DNA of 64,000 bases from Nostoc foliaceum FACHB-393 (GTDB lineage: Bacteria > Cyanobacteriota > Cyanobacteriia > Cyanobacteriales > Nostocaceae): NCBI RefSeq assembly GCF_014698505.1, contig NZ_JACJTD010000025.1, positions 1 through 64,000 on the forward strand. The letters run 5' to 3'. This document shows, in pieces, positions 16,299 to 24,001 of this stretch. The translations under genes were made by a program, and so were the position numbers. The first letter of the stretch is position 1; each line of letters begins with the position of its first letter. Below the pieces are notes generated by a model. That model ran no database searches. It was not told the origin of the DNA and saw only the letters and a program-made list of their open reading frames with translations.

Positions 16299-18227
16299 AT
16301 GAGTATTATTACACTACAATCAGTCACAAAAGACTTTGGCATCAAAGAGATTTTAAAAGATGCTAGCTTTAGCCTCGATGCTACTGACAAAGTTGGCTTA
16401 ATTGGTACGAATGGTTCAGGAAAATCAACCCTATTAAAAATGATCGCAGGGTTAGAATCGATTGATAGTGGTCAAATTTTAATCAACTCCGGTTCTAAAA
16501 TTATCTACTTACCCCAGCAGCCAGATTTAGATGAAAATCACACAGTTTTAGAGCAAGTTTTTGCTGATAGCGGTGAACACATGGCTTTGGTGCGTGAGTA
16601 TGAAGAACTCTCAGATAAATTGGCTCACTATCCAGATGATAGCCAACTGATGTCTCGCCTTTCTGTGGTGATGCAACGGATGGATACAAGTGGTGCTTGG
16701 GAACTAGAAACTAATGCTAAAATCATCCTTACCAAATTAGGAATTTCTGACTTTGATGCCAAAATAGGCACTTTATCTGGCGGCTATCGCAAGCGGATTG
16801 CTTTAGCATCAGCGTTGCTAGCAGAACCAGATGTTTTGCTCATGGATGAGCCGACAAACCATCTCGATGCTCTTTCTGTAGAATGGTTACAAAGTTATTT
16901 AAATCGTTATCGCGGCGCACTTTTTCTAATAACCCACGATCGCTACTTTTTGGATCGCGTTACCAATCGGATCATTGAAATTGACCGAGGCGACATTTAC
17001 ACCTATACAGGCAACTACTCATATTACCTCGAAAAGAAAGCCTTAGCTGAAGAATCTGCCGTAAGTAGTCAACGTAAACATCAAGGCTTACTGCGGCGCG
17101 AGTTGGAATGGCTCAAAAAAGGGCCGAAAGCCAGAAGTACTAAGCAAAAAGCTAGAATTGACCGCGCTCATGCTTTGCGAGATACTGAATTTAAACAAGT
17201 TCAGGGTAAAGTTGATATTTCTACAGTTGGTCGTCGCATTGGCAAAAAAGTTATTGAATTAGACAACATTTCTAAAGCCTATGATGGACGTACCCTGATT
17301 AATAATTTCACCTATGAATTTAGCCCAGAAGACCGCATCGGCATTATCGGCGCTAACGGTGCAGGTAAATCTACTTTAATGGATATTATTACTGGTCAGA
17401 TTAAGCCAGATTCTGGTATTGCAGAAATTGGAACTACAGTTCACATCGGTTATTTTGACCAGCATTCTGAAGAATTGCTCACAGCTTTAAACGAAAATCA
17501 GCGCGTGATTGACTACATCAAAGAAGAAGGAGAGTTTATTAAAATTACCGATGGGACTCAAATTACTGCTTCTCAAATGTTGGAGCGGTTTTTGTTTCCT
17601 GGTAATCAACAGTATGCACCAATTAATAAACTTTCTGGTGGTGAAAAACGCCGTTTATTTCTGTTGCGGGTTTTGATGAGTGCGCCCAATGTCTTAATTT
17701 TAGATGAACCGACAAATGATTTAGATGTTCAGACATTGGCAGTACTAGAGGATTATTTAGAGGATTTTGTCGGGTGTGTAATTGTAGTTTCTCACGATCG
17801 CTACTTTCTTGATCGCACCATCGACACAGTATTTTCCTTTGAAGAAGGCGGTAATCTCCGGCAATATCCAGGTAATTACTCGATTTATCTCGACTATAAG
17901 AAGGCTGATGAAGCACAGCAACAAGCTGCGAACACTAAGGAGAAACCCAAAAATGCCGAAGTCCAAAATGGTGCGGCTTCACCCAAGGATGTAGAGAATA
18001 CCAAGCGGCGGAGGTTATCCAATTGGGAGAAAAAAGAATTTGAGCAGTTGGAAGGTAAAATTGCCCAGCTAGAGGCTGAGAAAGCGGAAACCGAGAAAAC
18101 CCTAGCGAATGTCTCACCGGGGAATTACAGCCAAGTGCAAAAACTCTACGATCATGTGGAAAAGCTCAAGCACGCGATCGATGTAGCGACTGAACGCTGG
18201 TTAGAATTGGCTGAGATGGAATCTTAA
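16299..18227 (+). CDS. ABC-F family ATPase (Uup/EttA-type)
   Basis: 642 residues from ATG 16299 (MSIITLQSVTKDFG); an ATG nine codons earlier is possible but lies outside the family's usual start. Two ABC domains without membrane segments are present. Domain 1 has GTNGSGKST, LSGGYRKRIALA and VLLMDEPTNHLD. Domain 2 has GANGAGKST, LSGGEKRRLFLL and VLILDEPTNDLD. Between them is the long charged linker (EWLKKGPKARSTKQKAR) that contacts the ribosomal E site in ABC-F proteins. The C-terminal 80 residues form a coiled coil (WEKKEFEQLEGKIAQLEAEK), as in Uup. Expected role is translation or ribosome-associated stress handling in the cytosol. Confidence 0.9.
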   Translation: MSIITLQSVTKDFGIKEILKDASFSLDATDKVGLIGTNGSGKSTLLKMIAGLESIDSGQILINSGSKIIYLPQQPDLDENHTVLEQVFADSGEHMALVREYEELSDKLAHYPDDSQLMSRLSVVMQRMDTSGAWELETNAKIILTKLGISDFDAKIGTLSGGYRKRIALASALLAEPDVLLMDEPTNHLDALSVEWLQSYLNRYRGALFLITHDRYFLDRVTNRIIEIDRGDIYTYTGNYSYYLEKKALAEESAVSSQRKHQGLLRRELEWLKKGPKARSTKQKARIDRAHALRDTEFKQVQGKVDISTVGRRIGKKVIELDNISKAYDGRTLINNFTYEFSPEDRIGIIGANGAGKSTLMDIITGQIKPDSGIAEIGTTVHIGYFDQHSEELLTALNENQRVIDYIKEEGEFIKITDGTQITASQMLERFLFPGNQQYAPINKLSGGEKRRLFLLRVLMSAPNVLILDEPTNDLDVQTLAVLEDYLEDFVGCVIVVSHDRYFLDRTIDTVFSFEEGGNLRQYPGNYSIYLDYKKADEAQQQAANTKEKPKNAEVQNGAASPKDVENTKRRRLSNWEKKEFEQLEGKIAQLEAEKAETEKTLANVSPGNYSQVQKLYDHVEKLKHAIDVATERWLELAEMES

Positions 18228-18337
18228 ATTAAGAATACCTTAGCCATCTACTGCGGAGCGCCCTATCTCTTCATAATCTTTTTTTGGCTAAGGTATTGAA
18301 GTACAAAAGTTAATCAAAAACAAAAGCGGTCTTTATC

Positions 18338-18526
18338 GAAGAAAGGCAGAAGGCAGAAGGGATAAATCCCTTCTATTCTTGCCCGAACCATCTGCGCGAC
18401 CGTAGGGAGCAAGGGTTTAAGACCCCCACCAAATTGAAAATTTGGTGGCTCCAAATCAAGAGGGGTTTGAATCCTATAAGTGAAAAGAACCTTCTGCCCT
18501 CTGCCTCCTGCCTTCTGCCTTCTTCA
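18338..18526. repeat. Inverted repeat element built from GGCAGAA-type heptamers
   Basis: AAGAAAGGCAGAAGGCAGAA near 18339-18358 is answered by the inverse-complement series CTGCCCTCTGCCTCCTGCC to CTGCCTTCTTC near 18495-18524. Both arms are tandem 7-bp repeats. An open frame across the region on the minus strand (18373-18660) is a by-product of the repeat. The rest of 18228-18826 has no gene that I can support. Confidence 0.55.
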
Positions 18527-18826
18527 ACTTTAGCAACACAATTGGTTGTAAAGTATTGCGGCGATTCAAAACAGTCTTTGTTTTGAGATAAGCTCAATGT
18601 AGCGTTCAGACATGATGGGGTTATGAAGAATGAAACCTGTTTTGGATGCTCAGGTATCACAGCCTATATGCCAAAGTTCCTGGTATTTAGCGCCTACGTT
18701 GTAAGAAAACTTATGATTTTCTGATGACAGATGCTCAAGGGCAGACATCGAAGCAATTTGCTGCGCCTGAAGGTTTTTATTGATAATTCGTGCTGGGTGA
18801 CTAAATTACGAGTTATCAATGACAGA

Positions 18827-19246
18827 TTATCTTCTTCTGGGTCTGTTATCTAATAAATTAACCGCAGCACCAGCAGCAGCACCATTGACACCATTTTTCC
18901 AGGTAGTTCTACAACCACCAGAAATTGCACCTGCCAATACACCAGCACCAGCACCTACAGCGATATCTTGAACAGGTAAACGTCCGTTTCTTCTTCTGGC
19001 TCTGGTGCGTCTTGCACCATTGGCAGCATTAACAGCAGCACCAGCAGCAGCACCTTTAAAAGCATTGTCTAATACCGAACCACAATTTGTTACAACCCCA
19101 CTTAATACACCTGCCCCGGCTCCAATGGCTGCATTATTAAGAACTCGGTCATCAGCAGAAGCAGGTTGAACCGGGATTAAGCTAGTACCAGCTAAAGTAG
19201 CAGCCATCAAGCCAGGTAGGAATGCGCGTTTTAGCATGTTTTGCAT
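18827..19246 (-). CDS. Secreted glycine-zipper protein with internal duplication
   Basis: 139 residues. A signal peptide (MLKRAFLPGLMAATLAGTS ending ASA) is followed by two copies of a glycine-zipper unit: AIGAGAGVLSGVVTNCGSVL ... GAAAGAAVNAANGARR at about 40-85 and AVGAGAGVLAGAISGGCRTT ... GAAAGAAVNLLDNRPRRR at about 95-139. Each unit contains one Cys, and Arg-rich stretches follow each. Glycine zippers pack into membranes or oligomeric channels. Location is probably periplasm or outer membrane. Function unknown. Confidence 0.75.
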   Translation of the reverse strand: MQNMLKRAFLPGLMAATLAGTSLIPVQPASADDRVLNNAAIGAGAGVLSGVVTNCGSVLDNAFKGAAAGAAVNAANGARRTRARRRNGRLPVQDIAVGAGAGVLAGAISGGCRTTWKNGVNGAAAGAAVNLLDNRPRRR

Positions 19247-19501
19247 GGTAGTACCCTCTAAAAATCTTACGATTGCTGAACAATCAAATTTCAGTGCGCT
19301 CGCTAATCCTCATATTTCTAATTTTAGACAATAGCAATATTATCTAAAATTAGGATATTTAGATAATTGCACCCACTAAAACGTAATTTTAGCCCAAAGC
19401 TTGTTGTATTTACTGAGTGGACAATAATTAAACTGACCAAGCCCCGTTGGGGCGAGTATAGGGTGTGGGGTGTAGCGAAAGAAATAGCCCCAACAACTGG
19501 A

Positions 19502-19617
19502 TAAGCTGTTAAGTATTTAATTTGCACATTGAGATCGCAGGGGGGCAGGGAGCAAGGGAGAGGGTTTGCAGCCTTTATTACCATGAAAATGATGCAATTT
19601 AAATGACGATTAGCTTA
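19502..19617. repeat. MITE-like element, copy 1 of 2
   Basis: 116 bp starting TAAGCTGTTAAGTATTTAAT and ending in TAGCTTA. The ends are imperfect inverted repeats of about 26 bp (TAAGCT..CATTTAA.TTGCA when aligned). The middle is GGGGGGCAGGGAGCAAGGGA-type low complexity. A second copy with the same ends and nearly the same body is at 37982-38104. The remainder of 19247-19945 holds no gene; a short 24-codon frame at 19875-19949 is not convincing. Confidence 0.8.
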
Positions 19618-19945
19618 CAAGCCCCATCTTTTAAGATGATTGCATTGATCGGGGTTTCAGAGCTACGTTCAATGCCGTATCCTCTACACCCTACCCCCAC
19701 ACCCAACTTCATGACACATTAACTAAAACTAAAAAACAGTAAACCAAAAAGTTTTTCCTCAAAGAGCGATCGCTAGATGGAGACTAGTGGTCTGTCAAAC
19801 CTAAATTTGTGAGTTTATGGAAAAATGGAGAGGCTATTCGTTGTCAACCGCTCCATTGGTTTCAGGAACTCCCCATGTCCAAAGGCTATATTGTCCAGTT
19901 GAGTCCGGAGGATGGCAGGGTGCAATTCGCAAGCCTAGATAAAAT

Positions 19946-20506
19946 TTAGGAAGATTTTTTCCCATCTGAAACCATTTGCGAGAGAATATAGGCTCCAAAA
20001 TCTAGTACCTGATCCAGCAAAAAGCCAATGATACCGATGTAGATGATCACCTGGATTATATAATCGACATTACCAGCTTTATAAGCTTCCCACAGGGTAA
20101 ACCCAAGTCCTTTTGGGCCTGTTAACATTTCTGTAGCAATAACTATAAACCAAGCTACCCAAATGCTTACTTTAAAGGCATGAAATAGATGAAATATAGC
20201 GACTCGAAAGTTATTGTTCTGTCTATGAAAATGCCGCATCCCTATTGCCGTATTAATAATCATCGTCCAGAGAGTTCCCAGAAAAACTACTATAATAGCA
20301 GCCGATTCGCTTTCTTGAAATGCTATTAGGGCAATAGGTAACAAAGCTATAGGAGGGATACTATGTGGTATCTGAAATATCAGCCTAAATAGCTGATAAA
20401 TCATGCTATTCATGCCTATTAAATAACCAATAAAACTACCCAATACAGCGGCTGGAATGTAACCCACAAATAACCGTTGCAGGCTAGCTAAGATGTCTAA
20501 AAACAT
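19946..20506 (-). CDS. ABC transporter permease-like protein, short and divergent
   Basis: 186 residues, nearly all hydrophobic. It aligns with binding-protein-dependent permeases of the nitrate/sulfonate/taurine type (NrtB/SsuC) through IPHSIPPIALLPIALIAF, the AAIIVVFLGTLWTMIINTAIG helix and the FIVIATEMLTGPKGLGF segment. Family members are usually about 250-280 residues. This one lacks the N-terminal helix. It also lacks about 17 residues where the cytoplasmic EAA loop, which docks the ATPase, should lie; only HFHRQNNNFRVAIFHLF remains. No ATPase or binding-protein gene is adjacent. It may be a decaying or repurposed permease. Confidence 0.65.
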   Translation of the reverse strand: MFLDILASLQRLFVGYIPAAVLGSFIGYLIGMNSMIYQLFRLIFQIPHSIPPIALLPIALIAFQESESAAIIVVFLGTLWTMIINTAIGMRHFHRQNNNFRVAIFHLFHAFKVSIWVAWFIVIATEMLTGPKGLGFTLWEAYKAGNVDYIIQVIIYIGIIGFLLDQVLDFGAYILSQMVSDGKKSS

Positions 20507-20935
20507 ATTATTTCCTATGCCTCAGTTTTCATTGAGAATATCTGGGAAATACTGTGGCAACAACACAAAATAGTGAATAGAAAAGTTATTTTAACTGTAT
20601 TTCCTCTTTTCTTAGTACAAGATTTCCTAGATTCTCTCTTCCTTGGCGGTTACTCAAAAAAATTAGGTGTTTTTACGATGTGATAGTAGTAGTACAAAGA
20701 AGAGGTAAAACTTGTATTTACTAAACTTTATCAGAAAAGCAAATCCTGATTAGTAAATTAAATACAATTTCTAGAATTGACTTGTTTGATGGTTATACTA
20801 AGTATGAATATCTAAAATTTTTAATCCTAAATAAATATCAAGATTTGTTATTAGCAATACAGATATTAAATAAAATAAGAAGTAAGAAGGATGAAAATTA
20901 TTTAACTTTCATCCTTTAGAATTTAACCTTTGCGA
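20507..20935. other. AT-rich spacer, no feature seen
   Basis: No frame with coding character and no repeat that I can support. It separates the divergent permease from the coiled-coil protein gene. Confidence 0.5.
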
Positions 20936-21511
20936 TTATTTACCTAAATTACGCTTCATTTGTTCTAACTCATCCTGAGTTTCCCAGCTACGGAACTTCT
21001 CTTCTAAGTCATCAAAACCACTAGAATAACTGCTAGTTTGATTCGACCAGCCGCTGGTTTCAAAACGCTGCTGAGTTTGCGCTTTAGCACGGGCTGTCTG
21101 TGCTTCTGCGGCTTTAGCTTGCACCTCTTGTCGTCGCTGCTGAATTTTTCGCAGTAGTTCCTGAGATTGGTTAATGCGTTCTTTCAGCCCTTGCATATGT
21201 CCCCAACGCTGATTTCCTTCGCGCAACAGGGCTGCTTCTCGCTCACCCGCCGCAGCCGCCAAATCTTCTCTACCAGCGTTTTTGGCTTTTTGAACACGGA
21301 TATGCCAACGCTGAATTTCTTGAGCGGTGGACAGAATTTCTTCTTGCGATCGCTTCTCTTGTACTTGTAAATCTGCAATCAGCTTTAATGTGCCTTCCTC
21401 TTGCTCACGCAGCTGTTCTAGCAGCGCCTCTAACTCCAAATGTGGATTGTTACGCAAGAATTCTTCTAAACGGTTTTCTAAAAACCGACTCAAATCATCA
21501 AATAAGCCCAC
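20936..21511 (-). CDS. Coiled-coil protein of the cyanobacterial TIGR04376 type
   Basis: 191 residues, highly charged. It starts MGLFDDLSRFLENRLEEFL, then a long coiled coil from about 25 to 145, rich in Glu, Gln and Arg (LREQEEGTLKLIADLQVQEK; RINQSQELLRKIQQRRQEVQ). A flexible Ser-rich stretch (SGWSNQTSSYSSG) follows, and the end is an acidic amphipathic tail (FDDLEEKFRSWETQDELEQM). I recall this layout as TIGR04376; the resemblance to PspA/IM30-type proteins is only in coiled-coil form. It is cytosolic and monocistronic. No biochemical role is known to me. Confidence 0.75.
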   Translation of the reverse strand: MGLFDDLSRFLENRLEEFLRNNPHLELEALLEQLREQEEGTLKLIADLQVQEKRSQEEILSTAQEIQRWHIRVQKAKNAGREDLAAAAGEREAALLREGNQRWGHMQGLKERINQSQELLRKIQQRRQEVQAKAAEAQTARAKAQTQQRFETSGWSNQTSSYSSGFDDLEEKFRSWETQDELEQMKRNLGK

Positions 21512-21660
21512 TGCTAGAACTCCAGAGATCGGGTGCGTGACTATTTTATTGTAGTAGTCAGGTGGACTTCTGGGTGTTAGTTAGATTTGAAAGTTGGGAA
21601 GAATGTATTTGGTGAAACTACGCAAACAACGCTGACTTACAAAATAAGGCTTTAATCAGT

Positions 21661-23178
21661 ATGAGTTCTGATTTTCAACCGCCACCTAAGAGCTTGTCCA
21701 TACTAGCTTCTGTCGGAGGAGTAGTTACTGCTGTAATAGCGATCGCAATTTTAACTAGTTGGTCTAAGCAACTTTCCCAGACTTCTATAGAAAAACCTGA
21801 AATATCAACATCCGAAACTGCTTCACGCCAATTGGTACAACCGGAGAAACCCCAAAGTCCCCTCTCTTCTGCCCAAGAAGCTGAAATAGTTGCTAGCCTT
21901 GATGCGAAATCTGTAGTTTTGCCAGGTCAACCCATTCCTAAGAACCAACTAACAGTAGCGATAATTCCCTATGTTGCTCCTGGAGTTGGAAAACTGACCC
22001 CAGAGGAAACGACAACTGCCCGCCAAGCTTGGTCATACTTCCAGCGTAACTGGAACGATGAAACTGGCTTGGTCAATTCTGTTGATGGCTTTGCTTCTGT
22101 CAGTATGTGGGATCAGACAGCTGCTATCGCAGCTTTGGTCAGTGCTAGAGAACTCAATATCGTGCCTGTGGCTGAATTTGATGCCAAAATGACCAAAATG
22201 TTGAAGACATTGGCATCTATGCCTTTATACAAAGGGGAACTACCCAACAAAGTCTACAATGCAAAAACCCTTGTACCCGTTAATTATGGTCAACTAGAAA
22301 AACGCGAAGAAATTGGTTGGTCAGCCATCGATTTAGGGCGGATGGCAATCTGGCTGAAGATTGTCGGGGCAAAGTATCCAGAGATGCGACTAGGAACAGA
22401 AGCGGTTTGGAAGCATTGGCAAGTCAAGCGTCTCACCAGAAGGGGACAAATGTACGGTACTGCTGTTATCAAAGGTAGGGAACAGTATAACCAAGAAGGT
22501 CGCTTGGGCTATGAGAATTATGCTGCATACGGTTTAAAGCTTTGGGGCTTGGATGTTAATAAAGCTTTGGATTATCAGTCCCATGCTGCGTTTGTTGATC
22601 TTTACGGAGAAGGAATTCCTTACGATCTCCGCGACTATAAAAACTCTGGAGCTAATAACTACGTTCTTAGCGAACCCTATATATTAGATGGCATCGAAAC
22701 TGGGTTTCAAGCTTTGCCTAAAGCTTATGCCGATCGGATTTTAGCTGCTCAAGCAGCGCGTTACCAAGCAACCAAACAATTAACTGCCATCACCGAAGAC
22801 AACTTAGATCGCTCTCCTTACTTCGTTTACAGTAGTCTGTTTGTCAACGGGAAACCTTGGGCAACCATTACAGATACCCGACAACAGCACAACGATTTAC
22901 GATTTCTCAGTGCCAAAGCTGCGATCGGCTGGCATGTGCTTTACAATACTACTTACACCAGCCAGTTATTTGATTTTGTCCAAGCTAACCTTAAATCTAA
23001 AGATGGCTGGTACAACGGCTTTTATGAGTCTCTACGTCAGCCGAATAAAACTCTTACCGCTAATAATAATGGTGTTATTCTAGAAAGTTTACTGTACAAG
23101 CAAGTTGGACAACCGCTCACCGTTTGGGCAGGAGTTAAAAGTCAGAAGTCAACCGAGAGGGCTATCAGAACACGATAA
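21661..23178 (+). CDS. Membrane-anchored DUF3131 protein
   Basis: 505 residues. An N-terminal membrane anchor (about 9-33, SLSILASVGGVVTAVIAIAI) is followed by a Ser/Thr/Pro-rich linker to about 105. The DUF3131 domain then starts at LTPEETTTARQAWSYFQRNW and runs to about 490. Landmarks shared with both domains of the protein at 24002-26791 are LPNKVYNA, GWSAIDLGRM, RLGYENYAAYGLKLWG and NNNGVILESLLYK. The domain is expected to be an all-helical toroid of the kind seen in glycan-active enzymes, acting outside the cytoplasmic membrane. No activity is assigned. Upstream is the divergent coiled-coil gene. Confidence 0.85.
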   Translation: MSSDFQPPPKSLSILASVGGVVTAVIAIAILTSWSKQLSQTSIEKPEISTSETASRQLVQPEKPQSPLSSAQEAEIVASLDAKSVVLPGQPIPKNQLTVAIIPYVAPGVGKLTPEETTTARQAWSYFQRNWNDETGLVNSVDGFASVSMWDQTAAIAALVSARELNIVPVAEFDAKMTKMLKTLASMPLYKGELPNKVYNAKTLVPVNYGQLEKREEIGWSAIDLGRMAIWLKIVGAKYPEMRLGTEAVWKHWQVKRLTRRGQMYGTAVIKGREQYNQEGRLGYENYAAYGLKLWGLDVNKALDYQSHAAFVDLYGEGIPYDLRDYKNSGANNYVLSEPYILDGIETGFQALPKAYADRILAAQAARYQATKQLTAITEDNLDRSPYFVYSSLFVNGKPWATITDTRQQHNDLRFLSAKAAIGWHVLYNTTYTSQLFDFVQANLKSKDGWYNGFYESLRQPNKTLTANNNGVILESLLYKQVGQPLTVWAGVKSQKSTERAIRTR

Positions 23179-23284
23179 CTTAAACTTACAGCTAAGGTTC
23201 TCAGATAGTAAAAAAATTGGCGTTGCATATCGGAAGAACTGTACCTATATACATCTGTTCATCACTCGATTCAGCAACGCCATC

Positions 23285-23683
23285 CTATGGCAAAAATCTT
23301 TGAACAGATACTGAAACATCTGCAAATGCTAACGGTGTAATCGTTCCTTGCTTAATAGTATATTCTTCAACATACTTACCATTTTGAGGGTTTCTGAACA
23401 CAATCATCTGTTTAGCCGATAAACTTAAAACCCAATATTCTTGAATCTCAGCCGTCGCATAAATCACAGCCTTGATCTCCAAGTCTTTGTTTAAGCTTGT
23501 CTTGGTAACTTCTACAATCCAGAAGATATCAGGAACAGGATGGGGATCGCTATGCAATATCCAAGGTGTGCACCAACTAATTGTATTGATAAATGCCTGC
23601 GCTACCTCAGTACGCTCTTCTGTATAATATTGAAAGGCATTAGGATATTCTGTGAGAGCTTCAGGATGAAATACATACCTCAT
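23285..23683 (-). CDS. RelE/ParE N-terminus fused to Uma2-type nuclease C-terminus (chimera)
   Basis: 132 residues. Residues 1-35 (MRYVFHPEALTEYPNAFQYY ... VAQAFINTI) read as the start of a RelE/ParE-family toxin. From about 45 the protein switches to the C-terminal two-thirds of a Uma2-family (DUF820) putative endonuclease: VPDIFWIVEVTKTSL, KDLEIKAVIYATAEIQEYWV, then NGKYVEEYTI and a FADVSVSVQRFLP end. The Uma2 part keeps the PD...EV...K pattern of a PD-(D/E)XK site, though the Uma2 N-terminus is missing. Directly upstream on the same strand is an antitoxin relic whose stop overlaps this start (ATGA). It is probably a recombination product; whether it is expressed as a functional protein is doubtful. 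Confidence 0.65.
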   Translation of the reverse strand: MRYVFHPEALTEYPNAFQYYTEERTEVAQAFINTISWCTPWILHSDPHPVPDIFWIVEVTKTSLNKDLEIKAVIYATAEIQEYWVLSLSAKQMIVFRNPQNGKYVEEYTIKQGTITPLAFADVSVSVQRFLP

Positions 23684-23841
23684 TGCTGAAGTAACTGCCT
23701 CACCTGAGCCAAAGCTTCTTCTCCAAGAATTGATTGTACAGAACCATCCCGAATATCATCTCGTCGTTTCTTTGCTTCAGTAGTCCAAACTGTTTGAATG
23801 GTTGGATCGGCTCCAAATTCTAGGCTTTCGACTAACTTCTC
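23680..23841 (-). pseudogene. Addiction-module antitoxin relic (TIGR02574-like)
   Basis: The minus strand from 23841 reads EKLVESLEFGADPTIQTVWT, then TEAKKRRDDIRDGSVQSILG and EEALAQVRQLLQQ before a TGA that overlaps the ATG of the toxin/Uma2 chimera. This is the C-terminal part of the short antitoxin that normally precedes RelE/ParE toxins. A TAA at 23842-23844 cuts the frame, and the expected N-terminal LSPEERA-type segment is not found upstream, so the antitoxin is truncated. Confidence 0.65.
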
Positions 23842-24001
23842 TTATAAACTTTCACCGTATACAGACCCCGTTTAAGGAAAAAAGATACAAAATTTCCGTG
23901 TAATTCACCCTGATATTTAGAACTTTTGCGAATATCATTCACTAGCGCTACTCGACTCTATCGATAGCTGTACAGACGCGCTCCTAACTCCTTCTTTGCT
24001 T

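Noticed and set aside
18373..18660. 95-codon frame on the minus strand
   Set aside because: It runs through an inverted heptamer-repeat element and has no protein-like composition.
19324..19584. 86-codon frame on the minus strand
   Set aside because: It overlaps the MITE-like element 19502-19617 and has no recognisable features.
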